Positions 43,226-54,805 of a stretch of 64,000 nt of DNA are shown here, in pieces (within the stretch, counting starts at the first letter, position 1; the number at the start of each line of letters is the position of its first letter). The stretch comes from Charina bottae (taxonomy: Eukaryota > Chordata > Lepidosauria > Squamata > Charinaidae). The translations under genes were made by a program, and so were the position numbers. The notes below the pieces were generated by a model that saw only the letters and a list, made by a program, of their open reading frames with translations, was not told the origin of the DNA and searched no databases. The stretch is from NCBI GenBank assembly GCA_023362775.1, contig JALMGJ010000006.1:18229501-18293500 (forward strand), in the 5' to 3' direction.

Positions 43226-45122
43226 TCTCCATCTCTCCCTTCCCCCTACCACATTGGATCTACTCTGCCTGTTTCAAATACTGACCGTGAAACTGTTTAA
43301 TCCAACCTGAGAATTCTATACACATAGTCAATCATGATTAACAAGACGCTTTCTAAAAAGGCAGCTTTTAACTTCCATATTTGAATATAACTTTTATAAC
43401 ACTGCTCAGAAAAAATGTACAGCATATACTTCAGTTAGTAATTAAATGAGTGAACAATGCAGAAAACGTAATTGCACCTTCAATCTTCTCTCCTGTATTC
43501 CACAAAGCTATTATTGAATCAAGTACCTCAATTCCAACACAGCAACTAAGATTCAGGCTATACAAACTTTTTTGAAATATAGTTCTAATACTACAGAATA
43601 GTTAATATAAAAATGCAAGTCTACTCACATGAACCATATATGGCTAGTTACTGGGTTCACCACGTTAGCTACCTAGAAAGGACTAACTGCTACTTATACC
43701 ATCTTGGCTGGGCAAGTAATTCACTAAACAGGTACCTGCATGATAAACCATCACATTTGCAGATATGCATGCTCAGAAAAAGATTTACCAAGGAATAGCC
43801 ACACTGCAAACAGTTTAATACAATATCTGATTCATGTAATTTCTTGCAATTCCATAGAAAATATACAACTGCAGAAAAAAACATCAGTTTATATTTCTAT
43901 TAATTTATTTACTTGTTTATTTATTTAATTTATATAACATTTTAATGTTCAACATGACCTGTTAAATAGATTTCATGTTAGGTAAAGGAAACCAGGCCCT
44001 CTGATATTTACTATAATAGATAAAGTATGATGAGGATATAGTAGGGATTGTATATACCGTATAATAGTAATTCTCAAGAGGATGGCTATTACATATTTTA
44101 GAGAAACAAATTTATATTACACATATTACTTTTTATTCCAAATATAAAATCTATTTATATTTAATAATATAGCTGCTATTATTAAATATAAATGGGCAAA
44201 TAAAAAAAGTCTACAGGAAACTTCCAGGTCAAGTACTATATTATATTTTTCATTAGTTTGCATAGTTAAATTAAAATGTTAAGAAGCCTATAGTATCAGT
44301 AAAATGCTATTTAGGTTAAACATAAAAAGCAATATTGCAACCAATCTTAGCTGAATAGGCAGTTGCCAATAAGGTAACGTTTTTCCACAGTTTAATTGAA
44401 TATACTACTAATCCCTATGGCTTTCCCACTCCAGAAAATGTTGCACTTTCCTGAAAAGTTAATCTTTACTTTCTTAATGTGATATTCTATTGGCATATGT
44501 CTACCCAATACAAAAACATGGGCAAGGGCTAGGTCACTCCCCCCAGCAAAGTGCAGAGCACTAGGTGATATTACTAGAAGAATAGTAACTTCATCAAAAA
44601 CCTTAATTCTTTTTTAATCCTCTATTTTAATTGGGAGTAGTTTTGAAACAAAATCATATTCAACTCCTGATTTAAATATTTATGTGCAGCCTTAACATAT
44701 GATAGGAAGAATTCAATTAGCTTCCCCCTCAACTGCCAGGTTTCCATCAGTGGAAAAAGGGAAATTGGTTTTTCAGCAATTCTATTTCCTTCCTAAAGCC
44801 CTTCAAAACTGCTCCATGTGGTCACCTAATATCTGAAGCAAGGGGGGGGGGGAGGCACAGAGCACAGCAAAGAAAAAAGGGAACTGCTGAAAATCTACCC
44901 CTCTCCCTTTACAGACACTTTTCATCAACAGAGAGAAACTAACTGAATTCCAACCTAGGAGTTAAAATTAATGAAGCTTACTAAATCACTTTACCACACA
45001 CATAAAAACAGGCTATAGAAAAGTTTGGAAAATTATTATCTTCCATGTATGGCTCATAGGAATACTACCCTTCCCTTAGGCCTATCAACTCAGCATCAGA
45101 AAGCTAATTATTACTCTAGTAC
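43226..45122. other. 5'-most part of WNK1 intron 1
   Basis: AT-rich sequence directly downstream (minus strand) of exon 1. TTTA-rich tract near 43895-43940 and a poly-G run near 44845. No repeat family or alternative exon recognised. Confidence 0.55.
45121..45122 (-). other. WNK1: WNK1 exon 1 splice donor
   Basis: The minus strand reads GAGCTGCAG|GTACTAGAG. The GT is at 45122-45121 and the exon ends on a complete codon (phase 0) after the residues CELQ. The frame runs only three codons further before a stop, as expected for intron. Confidence 0.9.
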
Positions 45123-45914
45123 CTGCAGCTCACACCAAGCAACCTCCACTGTGGTCTCTGTGTCTAGTCCCTTGTAGACAGTCTTGAAGGAGCCTCTGCC
45201 AATCTCAATGTCAAACTTCAAAAAACGACCATCTGGGGAGAAAGCCACAGCTTTGGTCTCCAGCTCCTCAATATCTTCCTGCTGCTTAGTCCGCTCTTCT
45301 TGCAGATCCCGGGCAGAAGCAGCAGCGCTTCCTGCTGTACTGGTAGGGGGCAGTGGAGTGGCTTCTATCCCTTCCTCCTTGGCTAATAAGGGGGCAACCT
45401 CCTTTGCTACCAGGAGCTCTGGACCAGACTGCACTTCTGCGGCTGGAGGCAGAGGTGCTGGCTGCTGAAGAAGCAACGCGGGGGGCTGGCTGGAGGTGAC
45501 AGAAGCGCCTGCTGCCTGGATGACAGACTCGGGAGGAGAGCCCAGCACGGGGGGGATGCTCCCTCGAGCAGCAGCAGCCGGGGGAGGCGCCGCGGGCTGC
45601 AGCCGCGGAAGGTCCAGAGCGGTCGCATTCGAATCGCAAATGACGCTCCGGCGGAAGAAGCGGTGTTCCGTGGCCGCCGCACCACGGCTGTCCTTGTCCA
45701 TGGTGTGCCGGCGACGGCGGTACTCCTCGCTACGGCATCCAGCACCCTCCGAGCCCTCGGGGTCGCCTGCGGCGGCCGATGTCGCCGCGGCGGCCACCCC
45801 CAGCTTCTCGCCAACAGAGCTGTCCGAACTCGAGCCGTTCTTGGGCGGGGGAGGCGGCGGGGCGAGGAAGCGGGGAGTCGCTGCCGCGCCGCTCTCCGGA
45901 GCGCCCGCTGACAT
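45123..45914 (-). CDS. WNK1: WNK1 (with-no-lysine kinase 1), coding exon 1, partial
   Basis: WNK1 is a cytoplasmic Ser/Thr kinase that senses chloride and osmotic state and activates SPAK/OSR1, controlling Na-K-Cl and Na-Cl cotransporters. This exon gives residues 1-264. Residues 1-60 are Ala/Pro-rich with the conserved [16 protein letters not shown] (24-39). [20 protein letters not shown] (63-82) and [17 protein letters not shown] (84-100) are WNK1 hallmarks. A low-complexity Pro/Ala/Ser linker follows (101-205), then [18 protein letters not shown] (206-223). The kinase N-lobe starts with [19 protein letters not shown] (231-249). The glycine-loop lysine K244 and the cysteine C261 (VAWCELQ), in the place of the usual beta-3 lysine, are the defining WNK arrangement. 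The start at 45914-45912 is the first ATG in this frame and has A at -3. The kinase core, regulatory and C-terminal parts lie in exons outside the window. WNK1 rather than WNK2-4, from the N-terminal motifs. Confidence 0.95.
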
Positions 45915-46960
45915 GATGTCGAAGGGGAGGCGCGGGAGGGCGCGCAGCAGTTACCGCTGCAGCAGCTGACGCGAGGGCAGTCAAGGCGCGGCGGCGAGCG
46001 CGCCCAAGAGCTGCTCGGGAGGCGGCGGCGGCTCTTGCTGCTGCTGCAAAGGCGGCTCCCGGACTCTCCTGGCGGCGTGGAGCAAAGGCGAGGCGAGTAG
46101 TGGAGCGGGCTGGGCCGGCGGAGGTGGGGTGGGTCCCCAGTCAGTGTCCGCATCCATCCTGCTGCAGCGGGGAGCCGAACAGCAAGGCCGACATGGAGCA
46201 ACAGCGAAGGTGGAGTGGGGGGGACGGAGGAGGAGGAAAGAGGCCGGGAAGGAGCCTCCGGCAGGCCCTGGACTAGCGGGGTGGGGTGCGCGGTTAGGGC
46301 AGGCCCGTCGCTGTCGCGGCCGCGCGCGTTCCGTCTCGCCCAGCTCCTTGCCTCCGTTCAAGTCCGACTCAGCCGCTCGCTCAGGCTCCTCCCCGGCCCG
46401 TCCTCGACGACGACGAGCTTCTTCCCTCCTTCCGTTCCTTCCCTCACGCGATGCCGGGACGCCCGCCGCCGCCGCCGCCCCTCTTCGGCTTCGTTCGCAG
46501 CCCAAAGAGAAGGAGAAGGCCACCCTCCGCTCCGAGAGCGCCTGGCCTGAGAGAGTGGGAGGAAAGGCAGAGAAATCACCCAGAAGGGGCGCCGCGCCTG
46601 CCCAGCCCTGCCTGCCTGCCGCCGCGGCTTCTTCCCGTCCGTCCTTCCCTCCCACTCGTGAGGGGAGTGGGGGATGGGCCTCTCACTGCCACCTCTCCCG
46701 AGCGAGGGGGAACTGGCCGCGCTAAATGGCGACCGCCCCCGAAAGACGCGCGCACAGAGACACTCTTCTTCCCTCTCTCTCTCCGCCAGAGAGCGAGAGA
46801 CAGGCTGCGAGGCCACGCCCCCCTTTTTCCGTCCGCACTCCAGCACGCCTGCGTCAACGCTGCTCCTCCTCCGAGTTTGCCTGGGAGATGTAGTTCTGGC
46901 TTGTCTCTGACGCCTCGAGCCACGGTGCAGCTTACGCTTCCCATGATGCCTGAGGAAGAA
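45240..46960 (-). promoter_or_regulatory. WNK1: CpG island with WNK1 promoter and 5' UTR
   Basis: Dense CpG and high GC begin inside exon 1 and extend about 1 kb upstream of the ATG, dropping to AT-rich sequence past 47000. GC boxes of the gggcgggg type occur (for example near 45843). No TATA box was noted. The start of transcription is not determinable by eye and is probably within 46000-46950. Upstream ATGs on the minus strand at 46201 and 46655 open long frames overlapping the leader, and the first runs out of frame into the WNK1 CDS. Plus-strand frames here are GC-driven shadows. Confidence 0.8.
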
Positions 46961-49399
46961 GGCGAAGACTAAAACGAAATGGGAAAGTGGTACTTGGGGG
47001 GGGGGGTTTTCCCAGACACCACTTGATGCTTTTTTTCCCCCCTCCCTGCGTCGCACTGCATGCAACGAAAGTGCGATGCCAGTAGAGGACTACCTAAATG
47101 CCGAGCGGCTTCGGGAACCATTATCAGTGGGTTACTTCTAAAGAATTCAAAGAGTTTCCCATCATGCTTAGTTTCACTCCATTTCTTTTCTGATTGGAGT
47201 GCAAACGTTAAAAATGGGAAATGATATATTTTCATGTATATATGAAAAAGGGTGGATTGGTTTAAAAGTTCTGACTTTTGCCATTTACATTGATTTTAAA
47301 ACCATTATTTTGTAAAGCCTGGACTAACCCATATTTGTGTGGTTTTGAAATGTAAACATAGATTTAGGTGTCATTTCAGTGTACATGGACTTGAGATAGT
47401 CCTGTTGCGTACTAGTAGTCATGTACAGAATTTCACTTCCCAGAGAAGACAGAAAGCAATCTGCTTTAAACTTAATGGAGTTTAATAACCTCCAAACTGG
47501 GAACAATCTAGTAAGCTTAAAGTAGAATCTGTTAAAGCAAGCCAAGATCAAATAAGCTTGGTTCAGTTTCTTCACGTAATGTTAGGTTGTGAATTAGCAA
47601 TAGTTGTTTCCTTTGATGGGAAAATCGTCAGAAAAGAACAGTAGAAGTCTCTGCTCTTACTGGAACACAAATACCCTATTCTGACATAGGAGGAGAGCTG
47701 TGTTAGTCTACTGTAGCCCAAAATCAGAAAGAACCTGATAGCAGCTTAGGCCTTTTAATCAAATGTGTCATTTCAGAAAAGGTGCTACCAGACTCCTTCC
47801 TATTTCCACAATATATTTAATTGAGTCAAAGAAGATTAGTACATTGCAAGATGCCCAATGAGGGGTTATTTGAGCCCCCAGGGAGTTAAATTAGCCTCCA
47901 AACAAACCGGGTCTGTTTGACTACTTCCACTAACAGTTAAGCCTTTTGAGGGAAACATAAACTCAGTCAACTTATTTCCTTTTGCAAGAAAAAGCTGGAG
48001 AGAAAGAGCAGTTGGAAGATGTAAGCCTCCCTGTTACAGAAAACACAACCAAACCCTGGCAACATAACTCTCTTCCCAACAGAGTGACTGGCTACACTGA
48101 TCAAGTCAGGTCTGTCTGATCATTGCAGAAAGAGGTGGTGATTTAATGAAGCCTTGCCAGTACTATCCTGAGATTTGGTGAGCATGCTGCATTTCTATAG
48201 CAGTTTAACCCAGTTAGTGTGTGACCGAGTACTGTTAGAGTCACCAATAAAATTGAACTGGGTTATGCACATTCTAAGAACAGGATCAGGCTTCTATAGA
48301 AAAAACTCTTTTCCTGAATTCCTGATTAAGAATTCTCAATAGCTCATTCCTTGTCTATTTTGTATTTCAAACCTAACAGCAATTTTTTCAACATAACTTT
48401 GTGTTTATATATGTATTTACAAGGAAAGGCGATTTTTGGTTTTGACACTTAAATTTTGATTCTTAGGTGGAAATGCTACAGCATAATTACTTCCACATTT
48501 TTATTAACTCGTTGCTCATTTACTCTAATGAACATAGTGTATAACAAATCTGGATTCATTCTTTATATTACGATTTTATCAGAATTTAACATTTTGAAGA
48601 GGCTCACCTAGCCCATGTTTTATAATTAAATATTTTATTGTTTGGTAAAGCAATAAAGATGTGTAGCTAATCCAGCCTGCCTCCTTTTTTTTTAAAGACA
48701 AGACCCAAATTCTCATCTGACCATTTATTTAGTGTTGCCTGATCCTCAGTAGGCTTGTGGATGCCAGAGTCCATTGAAATCAAGCAAGAGGGGGCTTTCC
48801 TTCAGAAGTAGAAGTGCCTGTAAATGCAAAGATTTCAAGATGAACTTGTACATTAGAATCATCAGCTACTTCAGCATGGAGAATGCTATCCAAGGGCACA
48901 GCCAGGCAGCTGCATTGACATTCAGTCCTTGAGTCAGCACACATGCCAACATGGATTACACTAGTCCTGCAGCTGAGCTGCAATTTACCTCAGTAATGAC
49001 ACTAGCAAATAGTGCTGTCCTTACAGGTTTGCAGGACAACACGCAACTCATAGAGTCCCCAGCTTTGTTTTTTATCCCATCAAGTACCAGCTGCCAGCAA
49101 GAAAAACAACCATACATTACTGAACAGGATGAGCATGATGAAAAAACCATTCAGCAGACAATCTTTCCCATTAAAGTTTTGTATATAGCTATTATACAGC
49201 AGTCAACTTAGGTGGCAAGAAAAAAGCAACAGGAAATCATTTACAACTGGTGCCCCAATTCCAGTCAGTGCAATTAAGATGTGATATATTTCAAGTAAAA
49301 TGCAAGGCCATTACTAGTTATGATGTATTCTGATTGACATAAAATGATATAAGGTCCAGCCCTAGGCATGGTGTCATGGAATATATTCCACTGTCTGCA
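46961..49399. other. upstream flank, mostly unassigned
   Basis: Poly-G/poly-T transition near 47000, then AT-rich sequence. Positions 47695-47800 (gagctgtgttagtctactgt, then gtgctaccagactcc) match a dispersed amniote retroposon fragment I recognise but cannot name. Two short cysteine-containing minus frames at 48780-49150 have no certain family. No gene supported. Confidence 0.5.
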
Positions 49400-50310
49400 G
49401 AAAGGGTCGGTGTGGACCTTTTGCTGTTGAACATAGACATAAAGAGCTTGGAGGAGCAGATAGAAAATATGATTATTGAAAATGACTATCATATTTGCAG
49501 ATGACAAAATGTGGCGGGGGCAGCAAACACCTTTAAAGAACATTGAGCTGGAACAATAGGCAGAAATCAGCAAGATTAAATTCAACAAGGACAAATACAA
49601 AATCCTTCATTTGGGTGGGAAAAATCAAAGGCATGAGTAAGGGGAGAGCATATAAGGCAGTATCACACACAAAAAGGACCTGCTGAGCATGAGCCAAGAG
49701 TATGCCAAAAAAAAAAAAGCCAATGCAATCTTAGTTTGCATGAACAGATGTGTAGTATCAAGATCAAAAGTCATCATGTCTCTCTTGTGAATTGGTCAGA
49801 CTACATCTAAAATATTGCTTACAGTTTTGGGCACTGTATTTTAGGAACAACATTGATAAACCAGAACAAGTTCAGGGTAGAATAACTAAAATGATAAAGA
49901 ACTTATGAGGAGTGGTTAAATACCTTAGGTGTCTTTTGCCTGGAAAAGAGAAGATTGTGGGGAGTCATTAGAGTTGCCTTGAAATACCTGGTGGATTGTC
50001 ACATAGAAGTCAGAGCAGAATTGTTCATGGTTGTTCCACGTGACAGGACAGGAAACAATGAGTTTGAATTATAAGTACATTTTGGTTGGACATCAGGAAA
50101 ATCATTCTATCACTGAAATCTGTTCAAGAATGGAACAGGCTACCACCGGAAGTAGTGGAGTCTCCTCCTCTAGGGGTGCTTCAACAGAGGTAGTATGACC
50201 AACTGCTGGAGTCGGGGCTGCTGTAGTAGCAGATTCCTGCATTGGGAAGGGGATGGGACTACATGATCTCCAAAGTCCTTTCCAACCTTATATACTACAA
50301 TTCTATAACC
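49400..50310 (+). mobile_element. CR1-type LINE, 3' part
   Basis: The order follows CR1: near 49415-49500 ccttttgctgttgaacatag and a degraded catalytic region; 49575 aaattcaacaaggacaaata; 49725 agtttgcatgaacag; 49825 cagttttgggcactgtattt; 50130 gaatggaacaggctaccacc; and the end ggactacatgatctccaaag with tccttt near 50270. Many stops, inactive. Upstream limit uncertain. Confidence 0.75.
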
Positions 50311-50736
50311 AGAAATTTACCTCCTGCTGAAACTGATTTATGAGGAGCTTGGTCGTGCTAGTTCTGAGCCAAACTGAAATCTGCCGACATTGGAAAATCC
50401 AAAAGAGATCAATTCAGTTTCTACTTGCTTATCCCCAGCCATGTAGGAATTCTTTTCATATTGTTTTTAGTGGGAACAGTGACTTGCATAAGCAAGCATA
50501 GGTCTTGAAAGTATGCATACTGATCCTGTGCATGTGTACTCTGAAGGAAATTATGCTTAGAAGTGTGCGTGATACATTAGAGGGGTGTGCAGTGTCCCAT
50601 ACCAAGGAATTTATCAGTGAATGCGATCCATATGCACATGTACAAAAGAGGGACATTTTACAATATCTTTGCATCTCATTTTCACTGCAGTTCCTGTTTG
50701 GGGGTAAGGTAATTTGGACGAGCTTTATTAGCCCTA

Positions 50737-51061
50737 AAGGTAAAGGTTCCCCCGCACAGTCGTGTCCGACTCTAGGGGCCGGTGCTCATCTCTGTTTGTT
50801 AGCCGAAGAGCCAGCGTTGTCCAAAGATTCTTCCGCGGTCATGTGGCCGCATGACGTGCGCGGAACGCTGTTACCTTCCCACCGCAGTGGTACCTATTAA
50901 TCTCCTTGCATTTGCATGCTTTTGAATTGCTAGGTTGGCAAAGCTGGGCCGAGTGCGGGAGCTCACTCCGTCACACGGGGCTAGGGATTCGAACCTCTGA
51001 ACTTGTGACCTTCCGATCGACAGGCCTGGCGTCTTAACCGCTGAGCCATCACACCCCCTTT
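50737..51061 (-). mobile_element. Sauria-type SINE, full length
   Basis: The TSD ctttattagcccta is perfect (50723-50736 and 51062-51075). The tail is at the left (aaggtaaaggttccccc, cagtcgtgtccgactctagg) and the minus-strand tRNA-like head at 50985-51055 (B-box-like ggttcgaatcc). It lies in the WNK1 upstream flank. Confidence 0.9.
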
Positions 51062-51265
51062 CTTTATTAGCCCTAGCCACAGTTAAACCTATATTTGTAA
51101 TACTGGCCAAATCTAAGAATAAATGCTTAAATATTTGGCATATTTACAGGAGAACTAAGATAAATACTATATTAGCAACTATACATTTTACCAAGAAGCA
51201 TTAAGACTGGAAGCTACTAATAAAAATAGTTTAATATGAGTAAGTTACAAACATATACTCTAATG

Positions 51266-51480
51266 ACTTCGTAGAAAGTTGTAAAAACTTGGCTTTTCCA
51301 CAGGGCTTTTCAGGATTGATTCCATAGCTGTCAATGCTGAACTCAGTTCTACTGTATGGTTATATGGTTTTATGTTTTTATTACATTATTGTGGTATTAG
51401 TCTTGTACTTTATTACATACAGTACACTATAAACCATCTAGCATCCATTTGGACTAAGGCAGTGTATAAATATCAACATC
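51266..51480 (+). mobile_element. L2-like LINE 3' region
   Basis: gtaaaaacttggcttttcca, then ttttatgtttttattac and ctataaaccatctagcatcc before aggcagtgtataaatatc. Same layout as 39297-39500. Heavily diverged. Confidence 0.45.
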
Positions 51481-52025
51481 ATTATTATCAGCTGAGACTT
51501 GTAGTGAATGAGTTTAGCTGATGGCATTTGTAAGGTGTTAACCAGACAGTACTAACTGTTAAGATCCAAGTAGTAATGGGAAGATGGAACTTTAAGACAG
51601 AATGAATTTGTTAGGTCAAAGCGGAAAAGACAAGAGATATTGAAAATGAAGTTACTATTTAATAAATCTGCAAAGTTTGACACACACCCTCGACCATTCT
51701 ATAGTTTTGACCAATGATGCTTTATTGAAGGGGGGTGATTTTTTTTCAATAAGGACACAGTCAATATTGTACATATATACTTGTTTATTAATTGTGCTTC
51801 TGTCTGGAAAGAACCCTTGATTACAGCAGTTCTATAAAAGAAGCTAGGGTTTTTTAACAGTTCCTAGCATTCTAATCAACCTACAGTTCTCAGAATCCTT
51901 TTGGGGAAAGTGTGAACATTAAATATTACATATTTGCAGTGCGAATATCCCTGTGCAGAAGTTTGAGAATCACAATTTGAGTTCCCTTTCTTGACCTAAG
52001 GACGACAGTTTCACTTAAGCTTATG
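51481..52025. other. flank, nothing recognised
   Basis: AT-rich sequence without identified gene or repeat. Confidence 0.5.
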
Positions 52026-52043
52026 TATTTATTTCATTTCTTT

Positions 52044-54154
52044 TTTATACATAAGTTTTATTAAATTTTAAAATACTAATACAAAAGAGCTAATACAAAA
52101 GAAAAGAAATAGAAATACAAAGTAAGAAAAAGGAAAAGAAAAAGTGAAGTCAAAAAATAACAAACAAAGAAAATATAGAAAATAGATGTCCTCCAATTTA
52201 TCCTTGAACTTTAAGTACAACAATTAACTTTAAATGTTAGTCCTTCATACAATACACAGAAACTTTTCTTTGTCATATACCCTATGATTTCTATAATCCA
52301 ATCTTCTGTTCTTCATATAGGTTTCGCCTTTCTTGATATCTTCCAACAATCCATCTCTGGTTTCTACTCCTTAGAATAGTAATCAAATGTTCATTGTTGC
52401 ATCAATTAAATGTTTTCCATTTGCTCTTTCCATTTTTACATCTATATTTATATCTTCAATAAAGTCCAATTAGTATAACAAATAAAGGCCTTATCTACGT
52501 CTAGTAAAATACAGTATATTCTGTTCATGTTATGACTATATATTCCATTAATACATAATCTAACATATTACATAACATAATACATAATATAGCAAACATA
52601 CAAAACCTAACATAACATATAACCTAATACATACAACATATTCTTGTAATAACCTACATTCTAATTCCATCTCATCATCTCATTGTCTTCTCATAAATGT
52701 GTCTCCAGAAAGAGTAATATATAATATCAACATATTTATTTATAATCTTGTATCTTACACTTAAAATATCATGTTTTTATGCACCTGTACAGTTTCTCAT
52801 ATCTGTGCTTACTCTGTGTACAATACCAAATCCGCATTTTCATTAACCTTGCATTCCAAATCAATATCAATAAATCTCCTGTTTAGGTTATGCCAATATC
52901 ACAATATGCAACTTGTTTATTTCTGTAACTCATGTGGGATGTCAAACTGTTTATTTTGCCATATCTATCAATTTGCATATTAAAATCTTCCTGTCTCAGC
53001 TGCCACAATGTATTTATGCCCAAACATTTAATAGACCACTTCCTGTAAAATATCATAATCTTCTTCTGTACCAATACATTCAAAGTCCTCTTTCCCTGTT
53101 TCTCTACTGGTTCGAAAGGTCTTTCTTCTGTTTCTAAATCTGTCCCTTGTATCTTCTGTTCCTGAGCCACCAAAACTATTAATATACGTTCTATGGATTT
53201 CTTAATTTGCAAAAATTTTTTGCTGATTTCTTCCTTAAAATCCTGAAGTGCTGTGAGAAATGCCATTATTTGTTGTTCAAACCGTAATCAGCTGCCGTAG
53301 CCAAAACAAAAAATTTTCTCAGGGAGCAGGGAACAGCTGTTCTATTATTTATCAATAATGTCTATTTCTTTAAGTGAGAAAAGCTTTTAAAGTAAAAGAT
53401 GAAAAAATTCCACAGAGCAGTATTTCAAACAGTTTGTAAAAGGAAAGATGAAAATATATTCCAAATGAAAGATAGTCCTTTCTAAAAAAAAGTAGAAAAA
53501 GAAAAAAAAAAGGTAAAGAGGCACACATTCTCTATACTTTATTCTTTATTCTTCTTTATTCTTCAGGCTGCAAGCTGCTTAACCCAAACAAACAATTTCT
53601 CAAAAGTCAGTTAGTTTGTCGAGTGAGAAATACCAACAAAGTCTCTTAAGTCCCAATTTCTCTGATACAAAAGAAAGGCAGAAAAATACAAACTTGTTCA
53701 CTATGTTGCCAAAATAAAATCTATCAAGCTTCCACCAAAATTAATTATAGCAAAGAAAACACAAAATTAGCCAACATTTTGAACGAAGTCCAAAGATAAA
53801 TTTTAGATAATAAAAATGTACTAATCTAAAAAAGAAAACTAATATAAAGTGGTCTAAAAGCTGGCTGTCACTCTTGTGTCTCCCAAGAGACTTACGTTCT
53901 CTGCAGAGCTAGGATCCTCCTTCGGCCATTTCACTGCATTCACCCCCGTTCTTCTCCGCGGTGGAAACAACAAAGAAAAACAGGAGTGGGCAATTACAAT
54001 GGCTCTGTGAGCAATCTTCTGGTTCCCCCTTCTCCAGGGGGAAACTTCAGTGGTCTGTAGACCCCTGCAAACAAGATAGAAAGTTAGCCAGGTCTCAGAG
54101 CTCAGAGCTCTGAGAAACTCTGACTTGTCGAGCTGCCAGCCAGGCTTGGAGTGG
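52044..54154 (-). mobile_element. 2.1-kb non-LTR retroposon insertion with perfect 18-bp TSD
   Basis: tatttatttcatttcttt occurs at 52026-52043 and 54155-54172, exactly flanking a 2,111-bp insertion. The minus strand ends A-rich (left side, 52044-52160), as a retroposon 3' end does. The right side is a GC-moderate block (53880-54150) that would be the 5' region. One 127-codon minus frame (52883-53266, starting MAFLTALQDFKEEISKKFLQ) is Lys/Glu-rich, suggesting a coiled-coil ORF1-like product. No RT frame was found, so the element looks non-autonomous or internally deleted. An L1-type origin is a guess. Confidence 0.7.
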
Positions 54155-54172
54155 TATTTATTTCATTTCTTT

Positions 54173-54470
54173 ATGTACCACTCCATCCCAAGATTCTACA
54201 TGATTGACAAACATTAAAAAAAATGAAATACCATAAAAATCCAATAAATGCCACACAAACTGCCAACCCACAAAATAAAAACCAGCCAAAAACAGCAGCC
54301 GAACATTACTACTAAGATTCAGAATCCTGCCTAAACAAAATTGTTTTAACCACCTTGAGGAAGGCCAATAGTGAGGGGCCAGATGCCCCGCCAGGTGTTG
54401 GCTTAGATGGCATGTGAATCCAGCCAATTGTAGCTTGTTCGACAAACCATGGCTAAGTGAACTGTGGCTT
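54173..54470 (-). mobile_element. LINE 3'-end remnant (pre-insertion host sequence)
   Basis: atgtaccactccatcccaag and onward, continuing the tatttatttcatttctt at 52026, looks like the 3' end of an L2/CR1-like LINE into which the 2.1-kb element inserted. The ttttaaccaccttgaggaag piece near 54345 fits the same family. Confidence 0.45.
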
Positions 54471-54700
54471 AACATGATGTGTGAACCCAGCCTTATAAAT
54501 TATGAAAACTAGCTAACTAATGAATAAGCTTGAAATAATACTTGTTGATCTCAGGGCCATCAGCCTTTCAAGGAAGCATCAGCTCAAAATGTGCAGCATA
54601 TATATAAATCTCAGCTGCATGTCACTGGCAGAAATAAGGGCTTACGTTACAATATGCAGCACTTACCTGGGATAAATGATCAGTGTAAATAAGGCGTTCA

Positions 54701-54797
54701 CAGGGTATGGTCAAAAAAGTCAAGATGGTGCTATGAAGATGCAATTGAAGCTCCACCTAGGCTTGGCTTTTTTGACCATGCCATGCTGATACCCCTG
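54701..54797. mobile_element. small inverted-repeat element (MITE-like)
   Basis: cagggtatggtcaaaaaagt at the left and cttttttgaccatgcc followed by atgctgatacccctg at the right are imperfect inverted repeats around a short centre. The octamer gtgtaaat occurs just left (54683-54690) and just right (54798-54805), but its left copy is offset by 10 bp, so the TSD is unproven. Confidence 0.45.
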
Positions 54798-54805
54798 GTG
54801 TAAAT

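Larger units (their letters stand above)
1..45122 (-). other. WNK1: WNK1 intron 1, 5' part (continues beyond the left edge)
   Basis: This is everything 3' of the exon 1 splice donor on the minus strand. The donor GT is at 45122-45121, directly after a WNK1-type exon that ends in codon phase 0. No exon 2 (the continuation of the kinase N-lobe) was recognised to the left, so the intron exceeds 45 kb here and its acceptor lies outside the window. A very large first intron is also my recollection for mammalian WNK1. The content is AT-rich and loaded with transposable elements, listed separately. Elements on the minus strand lie in the sense orientation of WNK1 pre-mRNA. Confidence 0.85.

Noticed and set aside
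45496..46972. Long plus-strand and alternative minus-strand frames in the CpG island
   Set aside because: Low-complexity Ala/Arg/Pro/Ser translations typical of antisense or out-of-frame CpG-island sequence. Only the minus-strand WNK1 frame has recognisable conserved motifs.
48780..49150. Two cysteine-containing minus frames, considered as a processed pseudogene (a faint zona-pellucida-domain feel)
   Set aside because: Similarity is too weak to name. No poly(A), TSD or continuous frame was found.
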